Source: Sphingobacterium mizutaii
GTDB taxonomy: Bacteria; Bacteroidota; Bacteroidia; Sphingobacteriales; Sphingobacteriaceae
NCBI RefSeq assembly: GCF_900187125.1
Contig: NZ_LT906468.1
Coordinates: 3,348,001 to 3,412,000 of the forward strand
DNA: 64,000 nt
Direction of reading: 5' to 3'
The notes beneath the pieces were generated by a model, which was not told the DNA's origin, made no database searches, and worked only from the letters and a program-made list of their open reading frames with translations. Positions 32,723 to 40,219 of the stretch are shown piece after piece. The position numbers were made by a program, and so were the translations under genes. Position 1 is the first letter of the stretch. Each line of letters starts with the position of its first letter.

Positions 32723-35118
32723 GTTGGATTACTATCAGACATCATTTGATAAGCCGTTTCTACTACATCATCAACAGCCGGTTTAGTAAAGTAGTCACCA
32801 TCGGAGCCATAAGGCGGACGATGAGCTTTTGCGGTCAAGGTTTTTGGCTGACCATCTAAATGGTAATAACCGCCTTGTTTTTCCAATATTTCATGTGTGA
32901 TATAAGAAGAAGCCCCTCCTGGGAAATCCTCATCTACAACCAACAATCTATTTGTCTTCTTCAAGGATTCAACAGAAATCTGATCTCTATCGAATGGTTG
33001 TAAACATTGGGCATCAATAATTTCAATGGAAACTCCCAATTTATCTAATTCAAGAGCAGCCTCTTGAACAATTCTAAGCGTTGAACCATAAGAAACCACT
33101 GTGATATCAGAACCTTCCCTTATCTTTTCTGCTTTACCAATTGGCACTGTAAATTCACTGATATTGAGTGGCATTTTCTCTTTCAATCGATAGCCATTCA
33201 GACATTCAACCACGACTGCAGGTTCATCCGATCTTAAAAGGGTATTATACATTCCAGCGGCTTGGGTCATGTTTCTTGGCACACAGATATGCATTCCTCT
33301 CAAACCTCCCAAAAGTACTGACATAGGCGACCCTGAATGCCAAATCCCTTCCAAACGATGACCTCTGGTCCTTACGATCAATGGAGCTCTTTGCCTTCCT
33401 TTTGTTCTATAACTCAAACTAGCTAAGTCGTCACTCAGGACTGGCATAGCGTAAATCAGATAATCCAAATATTGGATCTCAGCAATCGGTCTGAAACCGC
33501 GAACAGCCAGGCCTATCCCCTTCCCAATAATCGCGGATTCGCGAATACCAGTATCGAAAATCCTTTGGCTACCAAACTCTTCTTGCAGGCCAGCGAATCC
33601 TTGATTCACATCTCCGATCTTACCCACATCTTCTCCGAAAGCCAATAATCTGGCATCTTTATCAAAGTTTGCTTTGAAGCAAGCGTTCAGTACTTCGCGA
33701 CCATCCACAATTGGAGAATCCTGATCATATTCAGCAGGAACAGTTTCCACCAATAATGGAGAATATTTTGTATCAACGAAAAGTTTGTCGTTGAATCGAT
33801 CATGATTAACTTTCTGTTTCTCACGGAACCAAGAAATCAGTTCATCCTTCCCTAAAACCTCAATTCCACGAAGCTCCCTGATCACCCGCCTAACATTTAC
33901 ATAAACCTCTTTTAGAGAAGGCTCAGTCGTTGACAACAAGGTTTTTAAAGGTATTTCAGCAGCATGATGGTTGATCCCTTCCAATTTCGCAATCGCTTCC
34001 TGCAGATCAACCTGAAGCGTTTTTCTGTAGTCAGCCCAGGCCCTTTTCTGTTCTTTCCTGACGAAATCCTTTGCTTCCGAGTCAATGGCAGCCAATTCCT
34101 CCTCGGTAGCCATTCCAGAATCAATCAACCAATCCCGCATCTTCCTATTGCAATCAAATTCGGTTTCCCATTCCAATCGCTCATGGGTTTTATAGCGTTC
34201 ATGCGAACCAGAGGTAGAGTGCCCTTGAGGTTGGGTCATTTCGACCACATGCACCAGGCAAGGTTTACTGTTATTTCTTGCGAAATCAGCAGCTTTCTCA
34301 TATACTTCGCAAAGGCCGGCATAATCCCATCCTTTTACCCGGAAAATTTCAAAACCTGATCCAGCTTCATCCTCCTGAAAGCCTCTTAACAAGGAAGAGA
34401 TATCACCTTTGGTGGTTTGTATATCATTAGGAACCGAAATTCCATATCCATCATCCCAGATTGAAATCACCACAGGCAATTGCTTCACACCGGCAGCATT
34501 TACTGTCTCCCAGAACACACCTTCAGAGGTCGCGGCATTTCCAATGGTACAGAAAACCACCTCTTCACCATCATTGCTGAACTTCTCTTTATGGGATAGA
34601 TTAGGATTATTTTTATACAGTTTCGATGCCAATCCTAAACCAAGGATCCTTGACATCTGTCCACCGGTGGTGGAAATATCTGAAAAACAGTTTACCTGCT
34701 TTGTTTGGTCGATCCAATCGCCATCCTCGTTTAATAAGGGCGTAGCAAAATGGGCCACCATTTGTCTTCCAGCAGAAGAAGGTTCCGCCTCTATATCAGG
34801 ATTAGCATACAATTGCGAAAAGAAATTATAGATACTGCTGATCCCTAGGGCGAAAGCTAAAGTTTGGTCCCTATAATAGCCTGATCGCCAATCTCCGGGT
34901 TTAAAAACCTTGGACAGGGCAATCTGAGCCAATTCCTTACCATCTCCGAAAATTCCAAATTTAGCTTTGCCTGTAAGCACTTCCTTTCTTCCCAATAGAC
35001 TGACAAATCGGCTTTGCGTGGCTAGTTTATAATCTTCTATGAGTACCTGGCGGAATTCCTCGTAGCTTATTTTTGACGTATTATAGTGCACTGATCGTGT
35101 CGTATTTAAATCTGACAT
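32701..35118 (-). CDS. Branched-chain/2-oxoacid dehydrogenase E1, fused alpha–beta
   Basis: An 805-residue thiamine-diphosphate enzyme in which E1alpha (about 1–400) and E1beta (about 450–805) are one chain. Alpha features: SAGRQMVAHFATPLL, STTGGQMSRILGLGLA, and the TPP region CTIGNAATSEGVFWETVNAA with WDDGYGISVP. Beta features: ARLLAFGEDVGKIGDVNQGF, TGIRESAIIGKGIGLAVRG and VVDEDFPGGASSYI. In Bacteroidota such fusions are annotated as 2-oxoisovalerate or generic 2-oxoacid dehydrogenase E1. The TPP motif has Asn where GDG is more usual and Asp-Asp for Asn-Asn, variations I believe occur in this subfamily. E2 and E3 genes are not adjacent. Confidence 0.92.
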   Translation of the reverse strand: MSDLNTTRSVHYNTSKISYEEFRQVLIEDYKLATQSRFVSLLGRKEVLTGKAKFGIFGDGKELAQIALSKVFKPGDWRSGYYRDQTLAFALGISSIYNFFSQLYANPDIEAEPSSAGRQMVAHFATPLLNEDGDWIDQTKQVNCFSDISTTGGQMSRILGLGLASKLYKNNPNLSHKEKFSNDGEEVVFCTIGNAATSEGVFWETVNAAGVKQLPVVISIWDDGYGISVPNDIQTTKGDISSLLRGFQEDEAGSGFEIFRVKGWDYAGLCEVYEKAADFARNNSKPCLVHVVEMTQPQGHSTSGSHERYKTHERLEWETEFDCNRKMRDWLIDSGMATEEELAAIDSEAKDFVRKEQKRAWADYRKTLQVDLQEAIAKLEGINHHAAEIPLKTLLSTTEPSLKEVYVNVRRVIRELRGIEVLGKDELISWFREKQKVNHDRFNDKLFVDTKYSPLLVETVPAEYDQDSPIVDGREVLNACFKANFDKDARLLAFGEDVGKIGDVNQGFAGLQEEFGSQRIFDTGIRESAIIGKGIGLAVRGFRPIAEIQYLDYLIYAMPVLSDDLASLSYRTKGRQRAPLIVRTRGHRLEGIWHSGSPMSVLLGGLRGMHICVPRNMTQAAGMYNTLLRSDEPAVVVECLNGYRLKEKMPLNISEFTVPIGKAEKIREGSDITVVSYGSTLRIVQEAALELDKLGVSIEIIDAQCLQPFDRDQISVESLKKTNRLLVVDEDFPGGASSYITHEILEKQGGYYHLDGQPKTLTAKAHRPPYGSDGDYFTKPAVDDVVETAYQMMSDSNPTTFPPIY

Positions 35119-35138
35119 TAAAGTGGTTCCTTTTTTAA

Positions 35139-35146
35139 CAAAAATA
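35139..35146 (-). promoter_or_regulatory. -7 element of the E1 gene
   Basis: TATTTTTG on the minus strand, a full TAnnTTTG match 20 nt upstream of the ATG at 35118. Confidence 0.45.
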
Positions 35147-35261
35147 AGAAAATAAACCAGTTTATCTTACCCTAATTGTCCTTTAAATCCCATCATTTTT
35201 GAATAAAACACTTTACATTAAGACAATAATCCTTACTTTTAGCCGTATTTTCAAAGGACTT

Positions 35262-35999
35262 ATGAGTAACATACATTTTTTTGATGCTAATGCGGGATCC
35301 GGGAATTTAGGAGATCTTGAAAAAACACTAGTCATTAACAACCTGCTAACAATCCCCTTAGAAAAAAGGAACAATGATTGGGTAGCAGAGTTTATCGATA
35401 ATATTGCTGAGGCAAACCTAGCGGTATCCGAACCAGAAATCATCATGAGTACGGAGGGGTTCCCTTATTTCAACCTGCGTTCCGTAGAACCTGGAGAAAA
35501 CTTCCAAGCCTATGTCATTAAGAATAAATTAGGAAACTTACTGCAGAATGGTTTTGGAGTCGCATTGAATACCCGAAAGGAAAATCCGGACTGGATGTTC
35601 AGCTATGGAGATCTATTGAACTATGCATTGCGCAATGAATTCTATACAGACGAGCACCATTTTTCTTTGAACAATGAAGATTTCGTGATCGGAAGCGATG
35701 AAGAGATCTTGGTTGGGCAACCATCCCAAGAGATCCTACCAGACTATGCGCGTCGTCAGATCCGTGAATTCCTACAATATTCAGGAGTGAAAAATCCGAT
35801 GGTCATGTTGATCGCCAGGAATTACACCGATGAAGAAACGGTCACACAAGATTTAGTATTCAACATTACTCCAAAAAACTTTTCGAACGAAAAAGAGTAC
35901 AAACAAGCAATGAATACCATTTCTTGGTTTTTACCTAAACACTACTCCCTGGTTGGCTTAGAGACCGAATCAGTAGATTCAGGTTTCCAACCTTTATAA
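35262..35999 (+). CDS. Conserved hypothetical cytosolic protein
   Basis: A 245-residue protein without signal peptide or membrane helix. The start is ATG 35262 (MSNIHFFDANAGSG); an in-frame TTG at 35199 would add a basic hydrophobic extension overlapping the divergent promoter region and is not favoured. The protein is acidic, with SEPEIIMSTEGFPYFNLRSV, SYGDLLNYALRNEF and RRQIREFLQYSGVKNPMVMLI. I do not recognise a catalytic motif or name. The C-terminal half (about 165–245, with NITPKNFSNEKEYKQAMNTI and WFLPKHYSLVGLE) looks like a small alpha/beta domain, as in some immunity or SUFU-like families, but that is only a guess. Confidence 0.75.
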   Translation: MSNIHFFDANAGSGNLGDLEKTLVINNLLTIPLEKRNNDWVAEFIDNIAEANLAVSEPEIIMSTEGFPYFNLRSVEPGENFQAYVIKNKLGNLLQNGFGVALNTRKENPDWMFSYGDLLNYALRNEFYTDEHHFSLNNEDFVIGSDEEILVGQPSQEILPDYARRQIREFLQYSGVKNPMVMLIARNYTDEETVTQDLVFNITPKNFSNEKEYKQAMNTISWFLPKHYSLVGLETESVDSGFQPL

Positions 36000-36004
36000 T
36001 ATTG

Positions 36005-36036
36005 ATGGTCAAGGTAGGTCTTCCTGCCTTGGCCAT
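36005..36036 (+). terminator. Stable hairpin after the hypothetical gene
   Basis: ATGGTCAAGGTAGG (36005–36018) pairs with CCTGCCTTGGCCAT (36023–36036) with two G·U pairs and a 4-nt loop. CCAAGGCAGG at 36084–36093 is an additional complementary copy of the right arm. There is no T tract, so a terminator role is tentative. Confidence 0.45.
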
Positions 36037-36111
36037 TCACCAGACTCAGAAATTACAAATTACTACATCAGGATTTTGCCCTTTCCAAGGCAGGATCAAA
36101 TATTTTTAACT

Positions 36112-36573
36112 ATGTTTTTATTTAATGTTAGGGTTTATGGCATATTGATCAATGATCGTAATGAAGTTTTGATTAGCGATGAACGAACGGAGAATGTATC
36201 CTTCACAAAATTTCCTGGTGGCGGCTTAGAATATGGAGAAGGATTGATCGATGCATTAAAAAGAGAATATCTGGAAGAAACTGGAATGGAAGTCGAGGTC
36301 ATCAAGCATATTTACACCACCGACTTCTTTGAAAAATCCAGTTTTAATGATAGTCAAATTATTTCCATTTATTATCAAGTAGAGCAAAAAAACAACGTAG
36401 AATTAAACATTAGGACAAAATCTTTCGACTTTACTGAAAAATCCCTAGAAGGAAAACTACAAGCTTTTAGGTTAATTCCTTTAAAAGAACTGCAAGAAAA
36501 TGACCTAACATTTAAAACAGACCAAGTTGCATGGGTTGAATTCTTAAAAAATATAGATAAAATTCAATTATAA
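36112..36573 (+). CDS. NUDIX hydrolase
   Basis: A 153-residue NUDIX protein hydrolysing a nucleoside-diphosphate-linked substrate. The NUDIX box runs from G37 to M59: GGLEYGE, then REYLEETGM, matching Gx5Ex7REUxEExGU with all catalytic Glu present. The start is ATG 36112 (MFLFNVRVYGILIND); an upstream in-frame TTG at 36076 would add 12 residues but lacks support. Substrate cannot be predicted. It is monocistronic, between a hairpin and the candidate small RNA. Confidence 0.9.
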   Translation: MFLFNVRVYGILINDRNEVLISDERTENVSFTKFPGGGLEYGEGLIDALKREYLEETGMEVEVIKHIYTTDFFEKSSFNDSQIISIYYQVEQKNNVELNIRTKSFDFTEKSLEGKLQAFRLIPLKELQENDLTFKTDQVAWVEFLKNIDKIQL

Positions 36574-36593
36574 TATAAATGTTGCAACTTTTA

Positions 36594-36625
36594 TTTGATT
36601 TTATAATAAAAGGTTTTTACTTTTA
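36594..36625 (+). promoter_or_regulatory. Promoter of the candidate small RNA
   Basis: TTTG (36594–36597), 20 bases, TACTTTTA (36618–36625), one base off TAnnTTTG with ideal spacing. There is no plausible ORF downstream before the terminator. Confidence 0.5.
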
Positions 36626-36630
36626 CAGTG

Positions 36631-36752
36631 GGTCTTGGAGATAGACTGTAGTCTGGTCTAAGATCTATGTTTTGAAAACACCTAGTTCTATAGGGTTTTA
36701 TTAATAGTTAGTGTGATTTTAAGGCGATACTCCCCGTATCGCCTTATTTATT
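36631..36752 (+). ncRNA. Candidate small structured RNA (~120 nt)
   Basis: A gene-free unit with its own promoter and terminator. The 5' domain 36631–36665 folds as GGTCTT/AAGATC, GGA/TCT, an internal loop, then AGAC-TGTA-GTCT. It is followed by palindrome TGTTTTGAAAACA (36668–36680), a small CCTA/TAGG hairpin (36681–36694), and a terminator AAGGCGATAC-tccc-c-GTATCGCCTT (36721–36745). The only ATG (36667) meets a stop after two codons. Candidates are a regulatory sRNA or a 6S-like RNA (the 6S-Flavo family is the comparison to make); I cannot assign it from sequence alone. Confidence 0.5.
36721..36748 (+). terminator. Terminator of the candidate small RNA
   Basis: AAGGCGATAC (36721–36730), TCCCC loop, GTATCGCCTT (36736–36745), then ATTTATTT. 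A strong 10-bp stem with a modest T tract. Confidence 0.75.
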
Positions 36753-36842
36753 TGCCAGCTAAGCCCAACGAACCCCTTACCGCCATGTCTACTCCTTTCA
36801 ATCCTTTAAACCTTGTTACAACAGCTTAAACAAGACTACAAA

Positions 36843-36883
36843 AACAAAAAAAAGACCTTATCCTTATAACGATAAAGCCTTTT
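36843..36883 (-). terminator. Terminator downstream of the HAD remnant
   Basis: Read on the minus strand, AAGGCTTTATC and GATAAGGTCTT pair with three G·U pairs around an 8-nt loop and are followed by nine T. Confidence 0.6.
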
Positions 36884-36901
36884 GAAATACTTTCAAATTT
36901 T

Positions 36902-37321
36902 TTAACCCAGCATTGTCTTTTTCACTTTCCTTTTTAGAACACTTTTTAATTCATTTTGGTTACTCAATCCTATATACGGATTAGTCAAAACCAAGCGCTC
37001 TTTAAAGTTCAATGGTAAATCATTCAAGGATTTAACATCATCAATAATCAAGACCTCTTCCGGTTTTAATTTATGCTTATTTATCCATTCAATAATCTCT
37101 GTTTTCCTTTGATTGGCAATATCCAAACTGTAGTTTATCGGATTATCAGAATATGAACTGGTCCCATCCATAACTCCATAGAAATTCCAGCTAAAGGATA
37201 TTTCAAAATTATTTAGCGCAATAAATTCTTCGAATTCTTGCAAAATGAATCCATTAAGCCCCCCTATCTCAACAGATAAGCCAATAAAATTACAATTGCC
37301 CCACCGATAATAATGATCCAC
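36902..37321 (-). pseudogene. C-terminal remnant of a HAD-like protein
   Basis: An open frame of up to 139 codons. Its C-terminal 75 residues (KTEIIEWINKHKLKPEEVLI, then IDDVKSLNDLP, KERLVLTNPYIGLS) resemble the end of the small HAD-domain proteins of Bacteroidota that begin with a DxDGV motif and end IDDD.SLN.LP…L..T….GL. The DxD nucleophile motif is absent, and the first 30 residues (MDHYYRWGNCNFIG) come from reading the small membrane ORF at 37264–37395 in another frame. I therefore read this as an N-terminally truncated gene. An alternative is a real shorter protein of unknown function starting within this frame. Confidence 0.5.
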
Positions 37322-37395
37322 TTATTGATATTACCACCGTGAGCTCCTTCCTGACTCTTAAACTTATAATCCCTTTTAAATTTATTATCGTCCAT
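37264..37395 (-). CDS. Small single-span membrane protein (43 aa)
   Basis: ATG 37393–37395 opens 43 codons: a charged, hydrophilic first half (MDDNKFKRDYKFKSQEG) and one C-terminal transmembrane helix (WIIIIGGAIVILLAYLLR), ending at TAG 37264–37266. AGGAT lies a few bases before the ATG. It lies 53 nt downstream of rlmH on the same strand and may be co-transcribed. The sharp polar/membrane split argues for a real protein; no family is recognised. It overlaps the spurious N-terminal part of the HAD remnant in a different frame. Confidence 0.6.
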   Translation of the reverse strand: MDDNKFKRDYKFKSQEGAHGGNINKWIIIIGGAIVILLAYLLR

Positions 37396-37448
37396 GATTA
37401 TCCTTTACATTTAATATATGATGCTATAAATATTCAATTTACATAAAA

Positions 37449-37922
37449 TTATTCGTGATGGTAAGGCTCACCCCTCATAATCGTATAGGCGCGATAGATC
37501 TGCTCCACAAAAAACAAGCGGACCATCTGATGCGAAAAAGTCATCCTCGAAAGCGATATCTTCGCATTTGCCCGTTGATAGACCGTATCATCAAAGCCAT
37601 AAGGTCCACCGATCATAAAAACCAAATGCGTCACACTGGATATCATCTGTTTCTCCAGGAACGCTGAAAACTCCATCGAGCTATATTCCTTACCTCGTTC
37701 ATCCAGCAAGATGATAAAATCCTGGTTACTGCAATTTTTGAGCAGTAACTGCGCCTCTTTTTCTTTCTGCTGACTCTCGCTCAGGTTCTTGGAATTCTTG
37801 ATATCGGGAATCGCAACAATCTGGAAATTCACATAATGCTTCAACCTCTTGGTATAGATCTCAATCCCCTTCACGATATGTTGGTCATCTGTCTTACCGA
37901 TACAGATCAGCGTAATTTTCAT
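37449..37922 (-). CDS. rlmH: 23S rRNA (pseudouridine1915-N3)-methyltransferase RlmH
   Basis: A 157-residue SPOUT methyltransferase that methylates pseudouridine 1915 in helix 69 of 23S rRNA. It starts MKITLICIGKTDDQ; IILLDERGKEYSSMEF and FMIGGPYGFDD form the trefoil-knot SAM site, and the chain ends RGEPYHHE, the usual family ending. The start is ATG 37922; a frame extending to 38006 would run through the promoter at 37946–37974 and is rejected. Length matches E. coli RlmH (155). Confidence 0.96.
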   Translation of the reverse strand: MKITLICIGKTDDQHIVKGIEIYTKRLKHYVNFQIVAIPDIKNSKNLSESQQKEKEAQLLLKNCSNQDFIILLDERGKEYSSMEFSAFLEKQMISSVTHLVFMIGGPYGFDDTVYQRANAKISLSRMTFSHQMVRLFFVEQIYRAYTIMRGEPYHHE

Positions 37923-37945
37923 TGGCAATGCATTTAATTGAATTA

Positions 37946-37974
37946 CAAAAATAAGATAATAAGTCCGTTCCCAA
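37946..37974 (-). promoter_or_regulatory. Promoter of rlmH
   Basis: On the minus strand TTG (37974–37972), 18 bases, TATTTTTG (37953–37946). It lies 24 nt upstream of the rlmH ATG and decides the start. Confidence 0.6.
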
Positions 37975-37986
37975 GGGGTTGAGGCA

Positions 37987-38019
37987 TAAAAAAAGCCTTT
38001 GATCAATGACCAAAGGCTC
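37987..38019 (-). terminator. Terminator after the YceI gene
   Basis: On the minus strand AGCCTTTG (38018–38011) pairs with CAAAGGCT (38001–37994), followed by seven T. Confidence 0.8.
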
Positions 38020-38040
38020 TTATTATAGAATTAAATAAAA

Positions 38041-38673
38041 TTATTTATTTGCAACAAGGGTAATGTCAAAATTGATTTCTTTAGAGATCAAATCATCAGA
38101 TTTTCCTTCATAAGTTACACCCCAATCAGCTCTTGTGATGTTAAAGTTTGCAGTAGCTTTAACTGCAGCTTCAGTAGCTTCAACAACTTTAGCTTCGAAT
38201 GTAATGTTCTTGCTAACACCTTTGATAACCAAGTTACCAGAGATATTCAAATCTGCATCAGTCGCACCAGGTTTAACCTCAGTAACCGTGAAAGTAGCTT
38301 CAGGGAATTTTTCTACAGCGAAAAAGTCTTCTGATTTCAAGTGTCCGTCCAATTTACCTTTGAACTCGCCTTCTAAGTCAGTAGATCCGATAGTAGTCAT
38401 ATCCAATACAACGTTTGCACCAGTCAATTTACCGTTATCAACGTTAACTGTTCCCGATTTAATCGCAACTGTACCAGTATGTTTACCGGTTACTTTTGTG
38501 CCTGTCCATACTACTTTAGACGCAGTTGTATCAACTGTATAAGCATTTCCTACAACTTCAGATTGAGTGATCGCAACTGAATCCTTGGTTTCAGCTTTTT
38601 TACCTTCTGGGTTTCCAGCGCATGAAGCCAATACTAATGCCGCAACTGCTGATAATAATGTTATTTTTTTCAT
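38041..38673 (-). CDS. YceI-family lipoprotein
   Basis: A 210-residue lipoprotein: signal peptide with lipobox LASC, lipidated Cys at 18, then a short charged linker. Residues about 43–208 form a YceI lipocalin-like barrel: YTVDTTASKVVWTGTKVTGKHTGTV, HLKSEDFFAVEKFPEATFTV, and ITRADWGVTYEGKSDDLIS. YceI proteins bind polyprenoid or amphiphilic ligands in the periplasm. It has its own promoter and terminator. Most members in this phylum lack the b561 partner, and none is present here. Confidence 0.93.
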   Translation of the reverse strand: MKKITLLSAVAALVLASCAGNPEGKKAETKDSVAITQSEVVGNAYTVDTTASKVVWTGTKVTGKHTGTVAIKSGTVNVDNGKLTGANVVLDMTTIGSTDLEGEFKGKLDGHLKSEDFFAVEKFPEATFTVTEVKPGATDADLNISGNLVIKGVSKNITFEAKVVEATEAAVKATANFNITRADWGVTYEGKSDDLISKEINFDITLVANK

Positions 38674-38701
38674 TTGTTTGTTTGAACAATTAATTTGAGC
38701 A

Positions 38702-38732
38702 CAAAAATATATAGACTTAGTAGATTATCCAA
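38702..38732 (-). promoter_or_regulatory. Promoter of the YceI gene
   Basis: On the minus strand TTG (38732–38730), 20 bases, TATTTTTG (38709–38702): a textbook Bacteroidota promoter 29 nt upstream of the ATG. Confidence 0.7.
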
Positions 38733-38771
38733 CTCTGAATCCTTTTTTAACATTAGTAAGACAATTCAGGT

Positions 38772-40097
38772 TTAGTGGCCAGCTGGCTGAGCCTCAACCC
38801 TTCTGATGTCTGCACCTAATGCTTTCAAGCGTTCTTCGATGTGCTGATAACCTCTTTCAATCTGTTCGATATTATAGATTACAGACTTTCCTTGTGCCGA
38901 CAATGCCGCAATCAATAAGGATACCCCAGCGCGGATATCCGGAGAAGTCATTTCAATTCCGCGAAGTTTATTTTGCTTGTTCAAGCCGATTACTGTCGCA
39001 CGATGTGGATCACATAGAATAATCTGAGCACCCATATCGATCAATTTATCGACGAAGAACAATCTACTTTCAAACATCTTTTGGTGGATCAAGACATTCC
39101 CTTTGGCTTGGATGGCCGTAACCAAGACAATACTCAAAAGATCCGGCGTAAAACCAGGCCAAGGTGCATCAGAAATGGTCAAGATAGACCCATCAATAAA
39201 GGTATCAATTTCATAATTCTCTTGAGCAGGGATAAAGATATCATCACCTCTCAATTCAAATTTGATCCCCAATCGAGAAAATACAGATGGTATAATCCCC
39301 AATTCTTGGAAACATACGTCCTTGATCGTGATTTCCGACCCAGTCATAGCTGCCAAACCAATGAAAGAACCAATCTCGATCATATCTGGAAGCATTTTAT
39401 GGCTTGTTCCACCCAATTTCTCAACGCCTTCAATCGTCAATAAGTTCGAACCGATTCCAGAGATCTTAGCTCCCATCCTATTCAACATCTTACAAAGCTG
39501 TTGAAGATATGGCTCACAGGCTGCATTATAGATGGTAGTCACTCCCTTTGCAAGGACTGCTGCCATGACGATATTTGCCGTACCCGTAACCGAAGCCTCA
39601 TCCAAAAGGATGTAAGTTCCCTTCAATTGCGTTGCATCTACATTGAAGAAATGGTTCTCCGCATCATAGACAAATTTTGCCCCTAACTTTTCAAAACCTA
39701 AAAAGTGGGTATCCAAACGGCGTCTTCCGATCTTGTCACCCCCCGGTTTAGGGATTGCAGCCTTTCCAAATCTAGCCAACAATGGCCCAACGATCATGAT
39801 CGACCCACGTAAGCTACCGCCTTTTTTCTTGAATTCTTCCGATTGAAAATAATCTATATTGATGTTTTTTGCCTCAAACTCATAAGTATCATCACTGATT
39901 CTATTTACCTCGACACCCATCGCAGCCAAAAGATCGATCAATTTATTGACGTCCTTAATGTCCGGAATATTGCTAATGGTCATTTTCTCCCCAGTCAATA
40001 AAACTGCAGAGATGATTTGTAATGCTTCGTTTTTTGCCCCTTGCGGAACGATTTCTCCTTTTAATGGTTTGCCACCGTAAATTTCAAATGCATTCAT
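38772..40097 (-). CDS. murA: UDP-N-acetylglucosamine 1-carboxyvinyltransferase MurA (Cys-to-Asp variant)
   Basis: A 441-residue MurA, the first committed enzyme of peptidoglycan synthesis, moving enolpyruvyl from PEP to UDP-GlcNAc. Conserved features are GAKNEALQIISAVLL (about 20–34, catalytic Lys22-type), the mobile loop KPGGDKIGRRRLDTH (about 117–131) and ERGYQHIEERLKALGADI at the end. The residue equivalent to E. coli Cys115 is D121, the same change known from fosfomycin-resistant MurA of Mycobacterium tuberculosis and Chlamydia. The DUF4290 gene lies upstream in the same direction, separated by a terminator and the murA promoter. Confidence 0.96.
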   Translation of the reverse strand: MNAFEIYGGKPLKGEIVPQGAKNEALQIISAVLLTGEKMTISNIPDIKDVNKLIDLLAAMGVEVNRISDDTYEFEAKNINIDYFQSEEFKKKGGSLRGSIMIVGPLLARFGKAAIPKPGGDKIGRRRLDTHFLGFEKLGAKFVYDAENHFFNVDATQLKGTYILLDEASVTGTANIVMAAVLAKGVTTIYNAACEPYLQQLCKMLNRMGAKISGIGSNLLTIEGVEKLGGTSHKMLPDMIEIGSFIGLAAMTGSEITIKDVCFQELGIIPSVFSRLGIKFELRGDDIFIPAQENYEIDTFIDGSILTISDAPWPGFTPDLLSIVLVTAIQAKGNVLIHQKMFESRLFFVDKLIDMGAQIILCDPHRATVIGLNKQNKLRGIEMTSPDIRAGVSLLIAALSAQGKSVIYNIEQIERGYQHIEERLKALGADIRRVEAQPAGH

Positions 40098-40110
40098 AGT
40101 TTTTTCATAT

Positions 40111-40142
40111 CAACCCTACCTTCGGAATGGTACTAGCCCAAA
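40111..40142 (-). promoter_or_regulatory. Promoter of murA
   Basis: On the minus strand TTTG (40142–40139), 20 bases, TAGGGTTG (40118–40111), one base off consensus. Confidence 0.5.
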
Positions 40143-40172
40143 GGTCTGTTCAATTCATATTAATCCCACATG

Positions 40173-40208
40173 AAAAAAGCAATTGTCCGTTTCGATTCAA
40201 TTGCTTTC
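40173..40208 (-). terminator. Terminator between the DUF4290 gene and murA
   Basis: AAAGCAATTG (40176–40185) pairs with CAATTGCTTT (40198–40207); on the minus strand it is followed by TTTTTT. Confidence 0.8.
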
Positions 40209-40219
40209 TTCATCCGGTC

